64,000 bases of DNA from Hymenobacter metallilatus (GCF_003944705.1 NZ_RWIS01000013.1:92797-156796), one strand, 5' to 3'. Shown: positions 24,709-33,799, counted from the first letter of the stretch. Notes: generated by a model not told the origin, from the sequence alone. Numbers and translations: made by a program.

Positions 24709-25929
24709 GTGCCGGTATTCTCATTTGCGCCGTACGCTCTGATTTTTCTGGCGGGACTTCTCTTGCTCTGGCTCCTGCGCCGGTACGTGCAGGAGCGCCG
24801 CTACCGCCGCCGGCCCTACGTGGCCCCGGCCTGCAACGACTGGGCCCGGCAGCCGCTGCCGGCGGAAGCCCCGGTTCATCGGGTGGCCTTGCTCGGCGAC
24901 CCGGGCGCCGTGGCCACCACCGGCCCCGACCCCGTTTTGCAGCTGCTGGAAAGCTGGCAGCAGGAAACCGGTCCGGCCGGCACCATCATTCTGCTCGGCG
25001 ACAATATCTACCCCGTGGGAATGCCCGCGCCCGACCACCCAAAGCGGGCCCTGGCCGAAGCCCGCTTCGATGCGCTTCTTACTTCGCTAGGCCGCTTTCC
25101 GGGCCAAGTGGTGCTGCTCAGCGGCAACCACGACTGGAACAAAGGCCGCTCCGACGGCTGGCAGTACCTGCGCCGGCAGGAAGCCTACGTACGGGCAAAG
25201 CTGCCCACGGCCCACTACCTGCCACTGGATGGCGCGCCGGGCCCCGTATCCTTGCAGTTGGCTCCCGGTGTACTACTGGTGGTACTGAATACGCAATGGT
25301 GGGTGCAGCGCGGCCCCCGCCCCACCGCCGACACCAAGGAGCCTTTCCGCCAGCTCCGGCAACTGCTGGAAGCCAACCGCCACCAGCGGGTGCTGGTGGC
25401 CGGGCATCATCCGCTGTATTCCAACGCCCTGCACGGCGGCAAGTTTACGGCCAAGCAGCACATCTTTCCGCTGACTACCGTGCACAAGCAGGCCTACGTG
25501 CCCCTGCCGTTGGTGGGTTCTCTGCTGCCTTTGTACCGCAAGCTGCTGGGAGCCGCCGAAGACATGGCCCACCCCCGCTACCGCAAAATGCGCCGCCGCC
25601 TGCTGCGCGTACTCCACGACTTTCCGGATGTGGTGTATGCCGCCGGCCACGACCATAACCTGCAGTATTTCCAGCGCCAGGGCGGGCACTACCTGGTAAG
25701 CGGGGCGGGCAGCAAAACGGCCTTCGTGCAGAAGGGCGGCCGGGCCACCTTCGTGCACGAGCACACCGGGTTTTTCAGTCTGGACTTCTACCCCCAGCAC
25801 ACCTGGCTGCGTACTCTGGAGCCCGGCAACGCCACCGAGGTATTCCGGTTGCAACTGTACCCGGCACCAGCGGCCGCCCCGCCGGTAGTGCCGCTGCCCC
25901 GGCAGGTGGAGCAGCTGCTCAGCCGCTAA
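24709..25929 (+). CDS. Membrane-anchored metallophosphoesterase (purple-acid-phosphatase-like)
   Basis: 406 residues starting at GTG 24709. One membrane segment lies at about 5-25 (APYALIFLAGLLLLWLLRR), then a soluble catalytic domain. The metal-binding blocks appear in order: ALLGDPG, IILLGDNIYPVG, LLSGNHDWNKG, VLVAGHHPLYSNA and AAGHDHNLQYF. This is the arrangement of PAP-type phosphoesterases. The substrate is unknown. A TACGTTTG box ends two bases before the GTG, so a promoter there would put transcription start at or just after the start codon; the true control region may lie elsewhere. The 3' end overlaps the convergent lipid kinase by four bases. Confidence 0.88.
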   Translation: MPVFSFAPYALIFLAGLLLLWLLRRYVQERRYRRRPYVAPACNDWARQPLPAEAPVHRVALLGDPGAVATTGPDPVLQLLESWQQETGPAGTIILLGDNIYPVGMPAPDHPKRALAEARFDALLTSLGRFPGQVVLLSGNHDWNKGRSDGWQYLRRQEAYVRAKLPTAHYLPLDGAPGPVSLQLAPGVLLVVLNTQWWVQRGPRPTADTKEPFRQLRQLLEANRHQRVLVAGHHPLYSNALHGGKFTAKQHIFPLTTVHKQAYVPLPLVGSLLPLYRKLLGAAEDMAHPRYRKMRRRLLRVLHDFPDVVYAAGHDHNLQYFQRQGGHYLVSGAGSKTAFVQKGGRATFVHEHTGFFSLDFYPQHTWLRTLEPGNATEVFRLQLYPAPAAAPPVVPLPRQVEQLLSR

Positions 25930-26831
25930 GCCGCAGCGGGCGGCGGCACCAGCACCCGCAGGCTGCCGGGCTGAATGTGGACCTCCACCGGCGTAGGCAG
26001 CTGATGCGGCTCCCCATCCACCTGCACCAGCACCTCCGTGGCCCCCGGCACCGTAATGCGGGCCCAGCGGCAGGGCAGCCGCCGGGTGTAGTCCGAATCG
26101 TCAAAGTCACTAGTATATAGGCGGTAGAGCAGGCCGGGCGCGGCGGTATTCGGAAACGGGGCAATCAGGCACAGCTCAAACTGTCCGTCATCGAGCTGGC
26201 TATGGGGGTTGATAACCACGTTGCTCCCGAACGTAGTAGCATTGGCTATGGTCAGCATAAAGGCCTCGCCAGTCCAGGTTTCCCGGTCGGTTTCGATGTG
26301 GTAGGCGGCCGGCTGGTAGGCGGCGTACTCCTGGGTAGCAATGCGCACGTAGGCTCCGGGGCCGCGGGCATTGCCCTGGTCAAATTTCTGTACAATCAGG
26401 GCATTAAAGCCAATATCGGCCAGATGGGCGGCAAACAGCCCCCCAACCCGCAGCGTATCCAGGGTGCGGATGGTGTAGTCCCAGGTTAGGCGCAGGGCGG
26501 CTGTTACCTCCTGTGGAATGCCTACGTCCTTCGACAGCCCATTGCCCGAACCCAGCGGGATAATCCCCAGGGGCAGACTACTGCCACTTACGGCCTCGGC
26601 CACCAGACTCACGGTACCATCACCACCAGCCGCAAATACGGCATCGTAGGGGTGCCGGCCAAGGTGCTGCTGCAATTGGGCCAGGTCCTGCTGGCCGGTG
26701 GTATGAAAAAATGATGCCGTACGGCCCCGCTCGGTACAATACGCCGCTATGGTTGCTTCCAAGTCCGTTTTGTCGACGTCGCCGGAAATGGGGTTAAGCA
26801 CAAACAAGAGGTGGCGAAGTTGCGCAGGCAT
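25926..26831 (-). CDS. Diacylglycerol kinase-family lipid kinase (DagK/YegS type)
   Basis: 301 residues, no signal or membrane segment. The nucleotide-binding motif AAGGDGTVSLVAEAV (about 69-83) and IPLGSGNGLSKDVGI are diagnostic, as is the N-terminal FVLNPISG. The C-terminal half has the beta-sandwich pattern (NATTFGSNVVINPHSQLDDG, FELCLIAPFP) and ends in a strand-rich VQVDGEPHQLP region. It phosphorylates diacylglycerol or a related lipid at the membrane. It ends against the metallophosphoesterase gene with a 4-base convergent overlap. Confidence 0.93.
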   Translation of the reverse strand: MPAQLRHLLFVLNPISGDVDKTDLEATIAAYCTERGRTASFFHTTGQQDLAQLQQHLGRHPYDAVFAAGGDGTVSLVAEAVSGSSLPLGIIPLGSGNGLSKDVGIPQEVTAALRLTWDYTIRTLDTLRVGGLFAAHLADIGFNALIVQKFDQGNARGPGAYVRIATQEYAAYQPAAYHIETDRETWTGEAFMLTIANATTFGSNVVINPHSQLDDGQFELCLIAPFPNTAAPGLLYRLYTSDFDDSDYTRRLPCRWARITVPGATEVLVQVDGEPHQLPTPVEVHIQPGSLRVLVPPPAAA

Positions 26832-26917
26832 ACGAGTAATAAGTGAAAAACGAACCGCTACACCTATAAAAACATAGCCAGCAATACGCTGGCTAGGTAG
26901 AATGGTATAGATGGCCG

Positions 26918-27727
26918 CTAGGGCTTCAGGTTGGCCGGCAGCCCCTGCGGGTAGTCAGCTGCAATATCGCGCTGTAGCTCCTGAATACGGTTGCCGGGGT
27001 TGGGGTGAGTGCTCAGGAATTCGGGTGGATTACTGCCACTGTTTGCCTGTTCTAGAACCTGCATCACCTGAATCATGGACCGGGGGTCGTAGCCGGCGGA
27101 GGGGGTAAAGTCAACGGCCAGCTTATCCGCTTCCAACTCGTCTTCGCGGCCGTAGCGCAGCGTCAGGAGCTTGCCTACCATGGCGGCGGCGGCAGCACTG
27201 GCGGCGGTGCCAGGACGGTCCGGGTCGTAGAGGCCAATGGCAGCGGCACCGGTCAGGCCGTTGGTCAGCTGCGACTTGGCCACCTGCTCAGCGGAGTGCC
27301 GGGCCACCACATGCCCGATTTCATGGGCTAGCACGCCGGCCACCTGGCCTTCGGTTTTCAGGTTTTTCAACAGGCCGGCCGTGATAAACACCTGCCCGCC
27401 CGGCAGCGCAAAGGCGTTGATGGTATTCTCATCGGCCAGCAGATGGAACTGAAATTTGTAGGGCGTCTGGCTGGCTTTGGTGCTGCGCACTATCTGCTGA
27501 CCTATGCGCTCCACGGCGGCTCCAGCCTGCCGGTCCGGATGGATGCCGCCGTACTGCTGGGCCATTTCGGGGGCTGCCTGCAGGCCCAGGGCTATTTCCT
27601 GCTCCGCCGACATGTTCACGTGCTGAACTTCGCCGGTTACCTCATTTTTCTGGGTATTGCAGTAGTAGGGAATGAACGCAAAGGCGGCCATTACCAGGGC
27701 TATTATGTAGCGAAGATTGCCTCTCAT
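26918..27727 (-). CDS. M48-family metallopeptidase
   Basis: 269 residues from the ATG at 27727 (MRGNLRYIIALVMAAFAFIPYY); this start gives a membrane/signal segment, whereas the upstream extension does not. The active site is LAHEIGHVVARHSAEQ, with the third ligand in EDELEADKLAVDF. NTINAFALPGGQVFITAGLL and FLSTHPNPGNRIQELQ match the BepA/YcaL/LoiP-type group. Between them are Ala/Gly-rich segments (TGAAAIGLYDPD, ASAAAAAMVGKLL). It is a likely envelope protease and a paralogue of the lipoprotein protease at 20014. Confidence 0.93.
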   Translation of the reverse strand: MRGNLRYIIALVMAAFAFIPYYCNTQKNEVTGEVQHVNMSAEQEIALGLQAAPEMAQQYGGIHPDRQAGAAVERIGQQIVRSTKASQTPYKFQFHLLADENTINAFALPGGQVFITAGLLKNLKTEGQVAGVLAHEIGHVVARHSAEQVAKSQLTNGLTGAAAIGLYDPDRPGTAASAAAAAMVGKLLTLRYGREDELEADKLAVDFTPSAGYDPRSMIQVMQVLEQANSGSNPPEFLSTHPNPGNRIQELQRDIAADYPQGLPANLKP

Positions 27728-27917
27728 GATGGGGTGTAGGGAAGGGAGTGGAGAAGTGCGAAACCCGGACAAAACGGCCGGCACGCCTTGTAACGCGCCG
27801 TTTTCCTTAGGGTTGCCCGGGCGCTTGAAACCCAAATTCCCGGGATGCACGTATCAGCCCGTATTCCGCTGCCTTCAGTCGGTAGCCTCCCGCCTTCATT
27901 GTAACCTCCCCTTTATT

Positions 27918-28112
27918 ATGAATCAGAAACGCACTTTCGGCAGCATTCTTACTGTGCTCGGTATCATCGGCATTATTCTGGGAGCCTTGGGCTTCCTGGG
28001 CATTGGCGGCCTGGGCCTCAGTAAAATGAACTCGCTGGTCCCCTTTGTGGTAGGCCTGATCTTCTTTTTTGCCGGCATCAACCTGGTCCGCACCACCGGC
28101 GACCGGGCTTAG
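27918..28112 (+). CDS. Small two-helix membrane protein
   Basis: 64 residues from ATG 27918. Two hydrophobic segments (about 9-30 ILTVLGIIGIILGALGFLGI and 39-57 LVPFVVGLIFFFAGINLV) are joined by a Gly-rich turn, with basic/polar ends. I recognise no named function. Similar short proteins are common in Hymenobacter-type genomes. A strong hairpin follows the stop. Confidence 0.75.
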   Translation: MNQKRTFGSILTVLGIIGIILGALGFLGIGGLGLSKMNSLVPFVVGLIFFFAGINLVRTTGDRA

Positions 28113-28126
28113 TCCACTCCTACTAC

Positions 28127-28170
28127 CACGCGGCCCCGCCTCTGCCTGAAGCAGAAGCGGGGCCGCGTGT
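28127..28170. terminator. Hairpin between convergent genes
   Basis: CACGCGGCCCCGC and GCGGGGCCGCGTG form a 13-bp stem, with a near-matching inner part (CTCTGC / GCAGAA), located between the small membrane protein and the convergent L,D-transpeptidase. Confidence 0.75.
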
Positions 28171-28197
28171 TGTTCAGTAACGAAGGTACCCAGGCTG

Positions 28198-29019
28198 CTA
28201 GCCGGGGTGCTGGAGCAAGCCTTTGTACTGGGCAAATGCCAGCAGGGCGCCGTCCAGCTGCAGCCACTGCGACTGATAGGCAGTAGCTGTAGGGCCGTTG
28301 GCAAATACCACTGAGCCTCCCTTGATGGTACGAATGATACCAGGCGTTTGGGCCACCGGTAGGGCCGGGCAACCCTGGCTGCGGCCCAGGCGGCCGTGCT
28401 GACGTACAAATGCCTGGCTCACGTAGTCGGCCCCGTGTACCACCACTGAGCGGGAAAGCGCATTGGTATTATAGCCGGTGTCTACCCCGTGTAGCTTCAG
28501 CGACAGGCCGTGCTTCCCTTGATAGGTGTTGCCCGTAATATAGAAGCCCAGGCTGCTCATCTCGGAACCTTCCCGGTTGGAAAATGACTGTGCAAACTCC
28601 TCGCCGGTGTTTTTGCCGTGCGCCACCAGCGTATGATGCACCAGCCGCCCCTGGGCCAGGTCAACCACCCACAGCCGCTCCCGCGTACTGGACTGGCTAA
28701 AGTCGATGATGGTAATGGTATGGCACCGGTTGCTGATGGTACCGCGCTGCTGCAGGTTATAGAAGCCTACCAATGCCTTGCGGTATGTGGTAAGAGGCAA
28801 GCCGGCCGCCAGCAGCCCCGCGTGGGTGTAAGTAGCGGCTATATGCTGCTCGAAAGCAGCCATGTACATGGTGCGCACCGGGGCACTCAGCCCAGTTGGG
28901 GCGGGAGCTTCATCTACCAGAGGAACTGCCGTACCAGCCGCTGTAATGGCAGCTGCCGGGGCAAACCAGGAGAAACACGTCAGAAACAAACCGGTGGCAA
29001 CAGTCGGCAAATTCGTCAT
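28198..29019 (-). CDS. Murein L,D-transpeptidase catalytic-domain protein (YkuD_2 type)
   Basis: 273 residues with a signal peptide (TGLFLTCFSWFAPAAA, about 9-24). The catalytic part spans about 95-245: TITIIDFSQSSTRERLWVVDL, LVAHGKNTGEEFAQSFSN, and the active-site region VVVHGADYV ... GRLGRSQGCPAL with the nucleophile Cys. This pattern is the YkuD_2 (PF13645) family rather than the classical YkuD enzymes. It probably forms or edits L,D cross-links or attaches proteins in the periplasm; the precise reaction is unproven. Confidence 0.88.
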   Translation of the reverse strand: MTNLPTVATGLFLTCFSWFAPAAAITAAGTAVPLVDEAPAPTGLSAPVRTMYMAAFEQHIAATYTHAGLLAAGLPLTTYRKALVGFYNLQQRGTISNRCHTITIIDFSQSSTRERLWVVDLAQGRLVHHTLVAHGKNTGEEFAQSFSNREGSEMSSLGFYITGNTYQGKHGLSLKLHGVDTGYNTNALSRSVVVHGADYVSQAFVRQHGRLGRSQGCPALPVAQTPGIIRTIKGGSVVFANGPTATAYQSQWLQLDGALLAFAQYKGLLQHPG

Positions 29020-29136
29020 CGGCTAAACTAGTCGGGGCGAAGGAAATTGAGGTAGCTTGCGCAGCGGCACTGCTATGGGCTAGCCAAAAATAGCACTTTT
29101 ACTTTAAGCAACCTTGCCACGGTCAACTACTTACCC

Positions 29137-29544
29137 ATGAAAACCGTTCCTACTTCCTTGATTAGGCCAATTTTTTTTCTCTGCACCCTGCTGGCTCTGG
29201 CAGGCTGCGGTCATGCATTGCCTCCCCTGCCCGACTTCGATTCGGCCAGTTGGCGAACCGACCAGTATGGTTGCCGCAACCAGCGGGCAGCCCAAGTACC
29301 TGTGCTGGAAAAACACCGGAATGATTTGTATGGCGCCCGAATCAACGATATTACCACTCTACTTGGTCATCCTGATGAGGAAGAGCTTGGTGAGCAAAGC
29401 GACAAAATATACATCTACTACGTGTCAGCGGGCATGCAGTGTGCTCCTGGTCATCCTCGCTCCTCCCGCAACCGGCTGCTCATCAGGAGTGGTGCCACTG
29501 GCACCGTCACCGAATTAATCCTACCAGTGCTCAAAAAAGATTAA
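29137..29544 (+). CDS. Small lipoprotein
   Basis: 135 residues. The signal peptide IFFLCTLLALAGCG places the lipobox Cys near residue 25. The mature part has SASWRTDQYGCRNQRAAQVPVLEKH, then INDITTLLGHPDEEELGEQ and KIYIYYVSAGMQC, ending in two strands. The order of a helix-turn, LLG-P-DEE and YYV strands is reminiscent of BamE/SmpA-like lipoprotein domains, but I would not assign it. It is more AT-rich than its neighbours. Confidence 0.75.
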   Translation: MKTVPTSLIRPIFFLCTLLALAGCGHALPPLPDFDSASWRTDQYGCRNQRAAQVPVLEKHRNDLYGARINDITTLLGHPDEEELGEQSDKIYIYYVSAGMQCAPGHPRSSRNRLLIRSGATGTVTELILPVLKKD

Positions 29545-29763
29545 ATATAACTATTTATATAATTACAACTCCTCACTTTTGTCCTCCAACTCTGGGGCAA
29601 GAATATTCTTCCTCTAACTACTGAGGTGTAGTGTGCAGGTTGGCCGTTAGTGGTTAGTTGGAAACCAGTGTGGCTAAAATTGCGCTTGCCTTCCAGGCAC
29701 TACCTTTCACCTACTTGTCTGATTGGGTCGCAACTGTCCTTGCGTGTACCTCCTAATCAGCAT

Positions 29764-29821
29764 CCCCTAACAAAAAACGGCCATCTGCTCCCGGGAGCAG
29801 ATGGCCATTTTTTGTTAGGGG
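29764..29821. terminator. Bidirectional terminator with 29-bp arms
   Basis: Arms 29764-29792 and 29793-29821 are complementary over 29 bp with one mismatch and carry A-runs and T-runs on both sides. It serves convergent genes ending at 29544 and 29838. Confidence 0.9.
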
Positions 29822-29837
29822 CGTGTGCCGGAACTGG

Positions 29838-30242
29838 CTAGCCCAGCCCCCCATCAGTAGGGTTAGCCGGTTGCGCTGGCACCGCGTCGCGCTGCCGGTC
29901 GTCATGGAACAAGCTTAGTTGAGATGGTGTCAGGATGCGGCTACACTCTGTCTCGTACTGAGACTCTAGCTCCGCTAGTTTGGCGTTGCGCTCCAGGGGA
30001 GAGTCATGGTACTGCCACTGAATGTCTTCAATCCGGGCCAGTTTGATCTTGTTCACGGCGCGAAGCTGAATAATCTGTGCTTCATTCAGGTGCAGCTGCT
30101 CACTCATAGCGCGGGTGAGTCTTTCAACCTGAGTAGCGGAAGTCTCAGTCGACCCCGGCCGCTCGGCGTACCGGTCTTTCAGTTGAGCGTGGGCGGCTGG
30201 GCCAAAGCCAACCAGAAAAAAGAGAAAAAAAAGAGCTTTCAT
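29838..30242 (-). CDS. Small secreted helical protein, family S (fourth paralogue)
   Basis: 134 residues from the ATG at 30242 (MKALFFLFFLVGFGPAAHA), which gives a standard signal peptide. The mature protein is predicted mostly helical: TSATQVERLTRAMSEQLHLNEAQIIQLRAVNKIKL, then AKLAELESQYETECSRILTPSQLSLF. The same pattern, including RLTRxMSExxxLxExQ, L-R/K-A-x-N and a final LTPxQLxLF, occurs in the three genes at 44512-45831, so it is a dispersed paralogue. The shape recalls CpxP/Spy-type proteins, without firm similarity. A Pro/Gly-rich tail ends the protein. Confidence 0.78.
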   Translation of the reverse strand: MKALFFLFFLVGFGPAAHAQLKDRYAERPGSTETSATQVERLTRAMSEQLHLNEAQIIQLRAVNKIKLARIEDIQWQYHDSPLERNAKLAELESQYETECSRILTPSQLSLFHDDRQRDAVPAQPANPTDGGLG

Positions 30243-30449
30243 GAGAAACGGTGGAAAGCAGGCAGGTAAGTAATATAAGAACAGTACTGAGGGTGTAAAC
30301 CAAATTTTCCTAAGGAAAATTCCATCAACCCCACCGTTCTTCAATACAAAAATATATTTTTTAAGTCATAAATGCAAGATGATATAAATTTATAACACAA
30401 TTTTTTATAGAAATAATTATCAATTATACTCACTGCCTGATATAGCAAA

Positions 30450-30476
30450 GAAAGCCAGGCAATCTGCCCGGCTTTC
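30450..30476 (-). terminator. Terminator-like hairpin
   Basis: GAAAGCCGGGCA / TGCCTGGCTTTC (minus strand) with a short loop and T-rich 3' flank, 23 bases after the DUF4199 stop codon. Confidence 0.75.
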
Positions 30477-30499
30477 ATACAACGTTGGGGTGGGCGGGT

Positions 30500-30973
30500 T
30501 TATTCTAGGCCCGTCATAGGCTTATGGTCCGGGCTCTTGTAGTACTGCATGGCAATGAGGGAGATAATAACCCCGGTCATAGCTCCCTGCAGAATAATGG
30601 CCAAAAAGGCTATGGTTACCGACAAATCGAAGCCGAACAGATCCTGCGCCCGGATACCATCCATAATGTGCCGATTGAGCACACCAGCGTACAGGATAAA
30701 GAAAAAGCCGAATGCAACGGAGGCAACACCAGCCGTAATAATACCGGTGCCGAAACCATGCAGGTAGGGCATGCGGCCGTGTCGGCTGCGCTTATAGTGC
30801 GAAATAGCCATGCAAATGCCGATAATCATGATAACGCCATTCAGAAAGCTAAGCTCAATTTGCTCGGACAGGCCGAACAGGGAAGCCAGCAGAAAATATA
30901 GCATCATGCCTCCGGCCGTAAACAGACCGTAACGGACTCCGTTGGTTTCGGGAGTGAGGTGCGTAGTGGCCAT
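30500..30973 (-). CDS. DUF4199 membrane protein
   Basis: 157 residues with four hydrophobic segments (about 14-33, 42-58, 76-97, 118-142). Typical DUF4199 features are the N-terminal NGVRYGLFTAGGMMLYFL, the loop HYKRSRHGRMPYLHGFGTGI after the second segment, and a C-terminal cytoplasmic tail. The family is confined largely to Bacteroidota and has no known function. Confidence 0.88.
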   Translation of the reverse strand: MATTHLTPETNGVRYGLFTAGGMMLYFLLASLFGLSEQIELSFLNGVIMIIGICMAISHYKRSRHGRMPYLHGFGTGIITAGVASVAFGFFFILYAGVLNRHIMDGIRAQDLFGFDLSVTIAFLAIILQGAMTGVIISLIAMQYYKSPDHKPMTGLE

Positions 30974-31198
30974 ACAATGGGTTGATTAAGTGGTGGAAGG
31001 GAAACCGTGTAGCGGCGTACACCCGGAACTACCTGAGCAAATCAGTGTGTTTACCCACTGATTCTGCGCCGCGTGTCCGGCATAGTGCCTGCTTTCCTTC
31101 TATACCGCCCTGAGGGGTAGCTGGTTGTACAATTCACGGTTTTTTTTTGCTCCAGGCCGGGTTAGTGGCGAATATCCGTGTGGCCGGGCCATTTTGCG

Positions 31199-31206
31199 TA
31201 CTTTTG
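31199..31206 (+). promoter_or_regulatory. Promoter -7 box candidate for the ABC-F gene
   Basis: TACTTTTG matches the Bacteroidota -7 consensus TAnnTTTG exactly, 53 bases before the ATG at 31260. I see no convincing -33 TTG at the usual distance. Confidence 0.4.
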
Positions 31207-31259
31207 CGGGCCGGCTGGCCAACCATCGGCCCATTCGGGTTTTTCCGTACTACTTTTTT

Positions 31260-32882
31260 ATGATCAGCACCTCCAACGTAAGCCTGCGCTACGGCAAGCG
31301 CATCTTGTTCGAAGACGTTACCATCAAGTTCATGCCCGGCAACGTGTATGGTCTGATTGGAGCCAACGGAGCCGGAAAATCTACCTTTTTAAAAATACTA
31401 TCGGGCGAAATTGAGCCGAATACCGGCTCGGTGGATATGCCAAAGGGTGCCCGGCTTTCGGTTTTGAAGCAGAACCAGTTTGAGTACGATGCTTATCCGG
31501 TGCTGCAAACAGTTATTATGGGCCACACCCGCCTCTGGAAGGTGATGGAAGAGAAGGATGCCCTCTATGCCAAAGCGGACTTCTCGGATGCCGACGGCGA
31601 GCGGGCGGCTGAGCTCGAAGGCGAGTTTGCTGACCTGGAAGGCTGGAACGCGGAGTACGAAGCCGCCGAACTGCTCTCCGGCCTCGGCATCGGCGAAGAC
31701 AAGCACCATACCCTGATGGCGGACCTGGGCACCTCCGATAAGGTGCGGGTGCTGCTGGCCCAGGCCCTGTTCGGCAACCCCGACGTGCTGCTGCTCGACG
31801 AACCCACCAACGGCCTCGACGCCGAAACCGTGCTGTGGCTGGAGAACTTTCTGGACTCCTTCCAGAACACGGTAATTGTGGTAAGCCACGACCGGCACTT
31901 CCTCGACGCGGTGTGTAACTACATGGCCGACCTCGACTTCTCGAAAATTACCATGTACCCCGGCAACTACTCGTTCTGGTACGAGAGCAGCCAGCTGGCT
32001 TTGCGCCAGCGCCAGGAGGTGAACAAGAAAACCGAGGATAAGCGCAAGGAACTGGAAGAGTTTGTGCGGCGGTTCTCGGCCAATGCTTCCAAATCCAAGC
32101 AGGCTACTTCGCGCCAGAAGCTGCTCCAGAAACTTACATTGGAAGAAATCAAGCCCAGCTCGCGCAAGTATCCTTACATTGCATTCAAGCCTGAGCGGGA
32201 GGCCGGCAACCAGTTGCTGTCGGTGGAAAACCTGAGCAAATCGGTGGATGGGCAGGTAATTTTCCGCAACGTATCCTTCTCTCTGGATAAGAAGGATAAA
32301 GTGGCCGTTATCAGCCGCGACGACCGGGCGGCCTCCCTCCTGTTCGACATCCTGTTCGAGCAGATCAAGGCCGACAGCGGCAACTACAAGTGGGGCACCA
32401 CCATCACGCCCAGCTACTTCCCCAAGGAAAATACCGAGTTCTTCGACACCGACCTGAACCTGGTGGACTGGCTGCGCCAGTACAGCACCGAAAAGGATGA
32501 GTCGTTTATCCGGGGCTTCCTGGGTCGGATGCTGTTTTCGGGCGAGGAGTCGCAGAAGAAGTCGAACGTACTGAGCGGGGGCGAGAAGGTGCGCTGTATG
32601 CTCAGCAAGATGATGATGGAAGCCGGCAACGTGCTGGTGCTCGACGACCCGACCAACCACCTCGACCTGGAAAGCATTACGGCCCTGGATAACTCCCTGC
32701 GCGACTTCAACGGCACGCTGCTGTTTGCCTCCCACGATTTGCAGGTGATTCAGTCAGTGGCTAACCGCATCATTGAGCTCACCCCGGACGGTATCATCGA
32801 CCGGCGCATGAGTTACGAGGAATACCTGGCCGACGAGAACATCAAAACCCAGCGCCAGCGCATGTATCAGTTGGTGTCGTAA
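31260..32882 (+). CDS. ABC-F ATPase, YbiT-like, with one degenerate ATP site
   Basis: 540 residues from the ATG at 31260 (MISTSNVSLRYGKRILF), the family's usual start; upstream in-frame sequence is not conserved. Domain 1 has Walker A GLIGANGAGKSTFLKIL and Walker B LLLDEPTNGLD, but its signature is LGTSDKVRV instead of LSGG. The linker carries RRFSANASKSKQATSRQK, a hallmark of this group. Domain 2 has a canonical signature LSGGEKVR, but its Walker A is replaced by VAVISRDDRAASLL and Walker B reads VLDDPTNHLD. All altered elements fall in the same composite site. ABC-F proteins act on ribosomes in translation or antibiotic protection and lack membrane domains; the exact role is unknown. Confidence 0.92.
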   Translation: MISTSNVSLRYGKRILFEDVTIKFMPGNVYGLIGANGAGKSTFLKILSGEIEPNTGSVDMPKGARLSVLKQNQFEYDAYPVLQTVIMGHTRLWKVMEEKDALYAKADFSDADGERAAELEGEFADLEGWNAEYEAAELLSGLGIGEDKHHTLMADLGTSDKVRVLLAQALFGNPDVLLLDEPTNGLDAETVLWLENFLDSFQNTVIVVSHDRHFLDAVCNYMADLDFSKITMYPGNYSFWYESSQLALRQRQEVNKKTEDKRKELEEFVRRFSANASKSKQATSRQKLLQKLTLEEIKPSSRKYPYIAFKPEREAGNQLLSVENLSKSVDGQVIFRNVSFSLDKKDKVAVISRDDRAASLLFDILFEQIKADSGNYKWGTTITPSYFPKENTEFFDTDLNLVDWLRQYSTEKDESFIRGFLGRMLFSGEESQKKSNVLSGGEKVRCMLSKMMMEAGNVLVLDDPTNHLDLESITALDNSLRDFNGTLLFASHDLQVIQSVANRIIELTPDGIIDRRMSYEEYLADENIKTQRQRMYQLVS

Positions 32883-32901
32883 TTACGTTACTGCAAGCAT
32901 T

Positions 32902-33675
32902 ATGAAACGACTTCTGTTCCTGATGCTGATTGGTGGGGCCGGCCTGGTTGGGCTGGCCCCTACCGTTTCGGCCCAAACCACCGATACCACCCGCACGGTG
33001 AAGCCCCAGCTGAACACGGCCCCTCCGGGTTCGGCCCCGCCTCCTCCCACCGCTCCGCCCGTGTACCAGCCGGCGCCGGCTACACCCACTCCTGCACCGG
33101 ACCGTAACGTACCGGCCGCCAACGACCCCTACGATCCTAACCGGCCCTCCGGTATGGATTTACCTCAGCGCCCCGGCGTGGCCGCGCCTGCGCCCCCCCT
33201 GCGCCGCTACTTTCTGTACACCAACTTTGGGCTGGGTTTTAATAGCTACAATGGGTACAGCCAGTTCAGCGGCAGCCTGGCACCCGCCATTGGATACCGG
33301 TTCTCGGAGCGCTTTGCGGCCGGCCCCGGCATCTCCTATGCCTTTAACAGCTACTCCTTCAGCGGCCTGCCTACTATTAAAACCAACAGTATCGGGCTGA
33401 AGGCTTTTGCACAGTTTATTGCCTACAAAGAGTTCTTTTTGCACGCAGAGTACGAAGTAACCAACGCCGAAACCTTGGGCATTGATTACACCACCAACAC
33501 GGTGTATACTTTTAAGCATACCGTACGCACGCCGCTGGCCGGGGCCGGCTACCGCACCCGTTTCAGCGACCGGGCTGCCGCCGATATTGTGGTACTGTAC
33601 AATTTCAACGACGGCTTCGATGATATTTACGGCCAGCCAGTCATTCGCTTCAGCTTCCTGTTTGATCTGAAGTAG
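32902..33675 (+). CDS. Outer-membrane beta-barrel protein with Pro-rich linker
   Basis: 257 residues. A signal peptide (about 1-24, ending TVSAQ) is followed by a long Pro/Ala/Thr-rich segment (about 35-100). The C-terminal 155 residues have alternating aromatic strands: FLYTNFGLGFNSYNGYSQF, APAIGYRF, GPGISYAFNSY, LKAFAQFIAYKEFFLHAEYEV and the terminal IRFSFLFDLK. This suits an eight-strand barrel. No specific family is recognised. It lies 19 bases after the ABC-F gene, so the two may be co-transcribed, and it is closed by a strong terminator. Confidence 0.8.
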   Translation: MKRLLFLMLIGGAGLVGLAPTVSAQTTDTTRTVKPQLNTAPPGSAPPPPTAPPVYQPAPATPTPAPDRNVPAANDPYDPNRPSGMDLPQRPGVAAPAPPLRRYFLYTNFGLGFNSYNGYSQFSGSLAPAIGYRFSERFAAGPGISYAFNSYSFSGLPTIKTNSIGLKAFAQFIAYKEFFLHAEYEVTNAETLGIDYTTNTVYTFKHTVRTPLAGAGYRTRFSDRAAADIVVLYNFNDGFDDIYGQPVIRFSFLFDLK

Positions 33676-33704
33676 AGCAGCAGTTTGGCATTCACCGGAG
33701 CACT

Positions 33705-33753
33705 AAAACACACAACGCCCCACTCAGAAGTGAGTGGGGCGTTGTGTGTTTTT
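33705..33753. terminator. Perfect 22-bp bidirectional terminator
   Basis: Arms 33705-33726 and 33731-33752 are perfectly complementary around a GAAG loop, with A-tract and T-tract ends, between the convergent genes at 33675 and 33800. Confidence 0.93.
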
Positions 33754-33799
33754 GGACTTAAGCATTCCACCTACTAGAGTGGAAGAGGAAGAGCTGGAG

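Noticed and set aside
31398..32735. 445-codon frame antisense to the ABC-F gene
   Set aside because: Shadow of a strongly coding sequence; no similarity.
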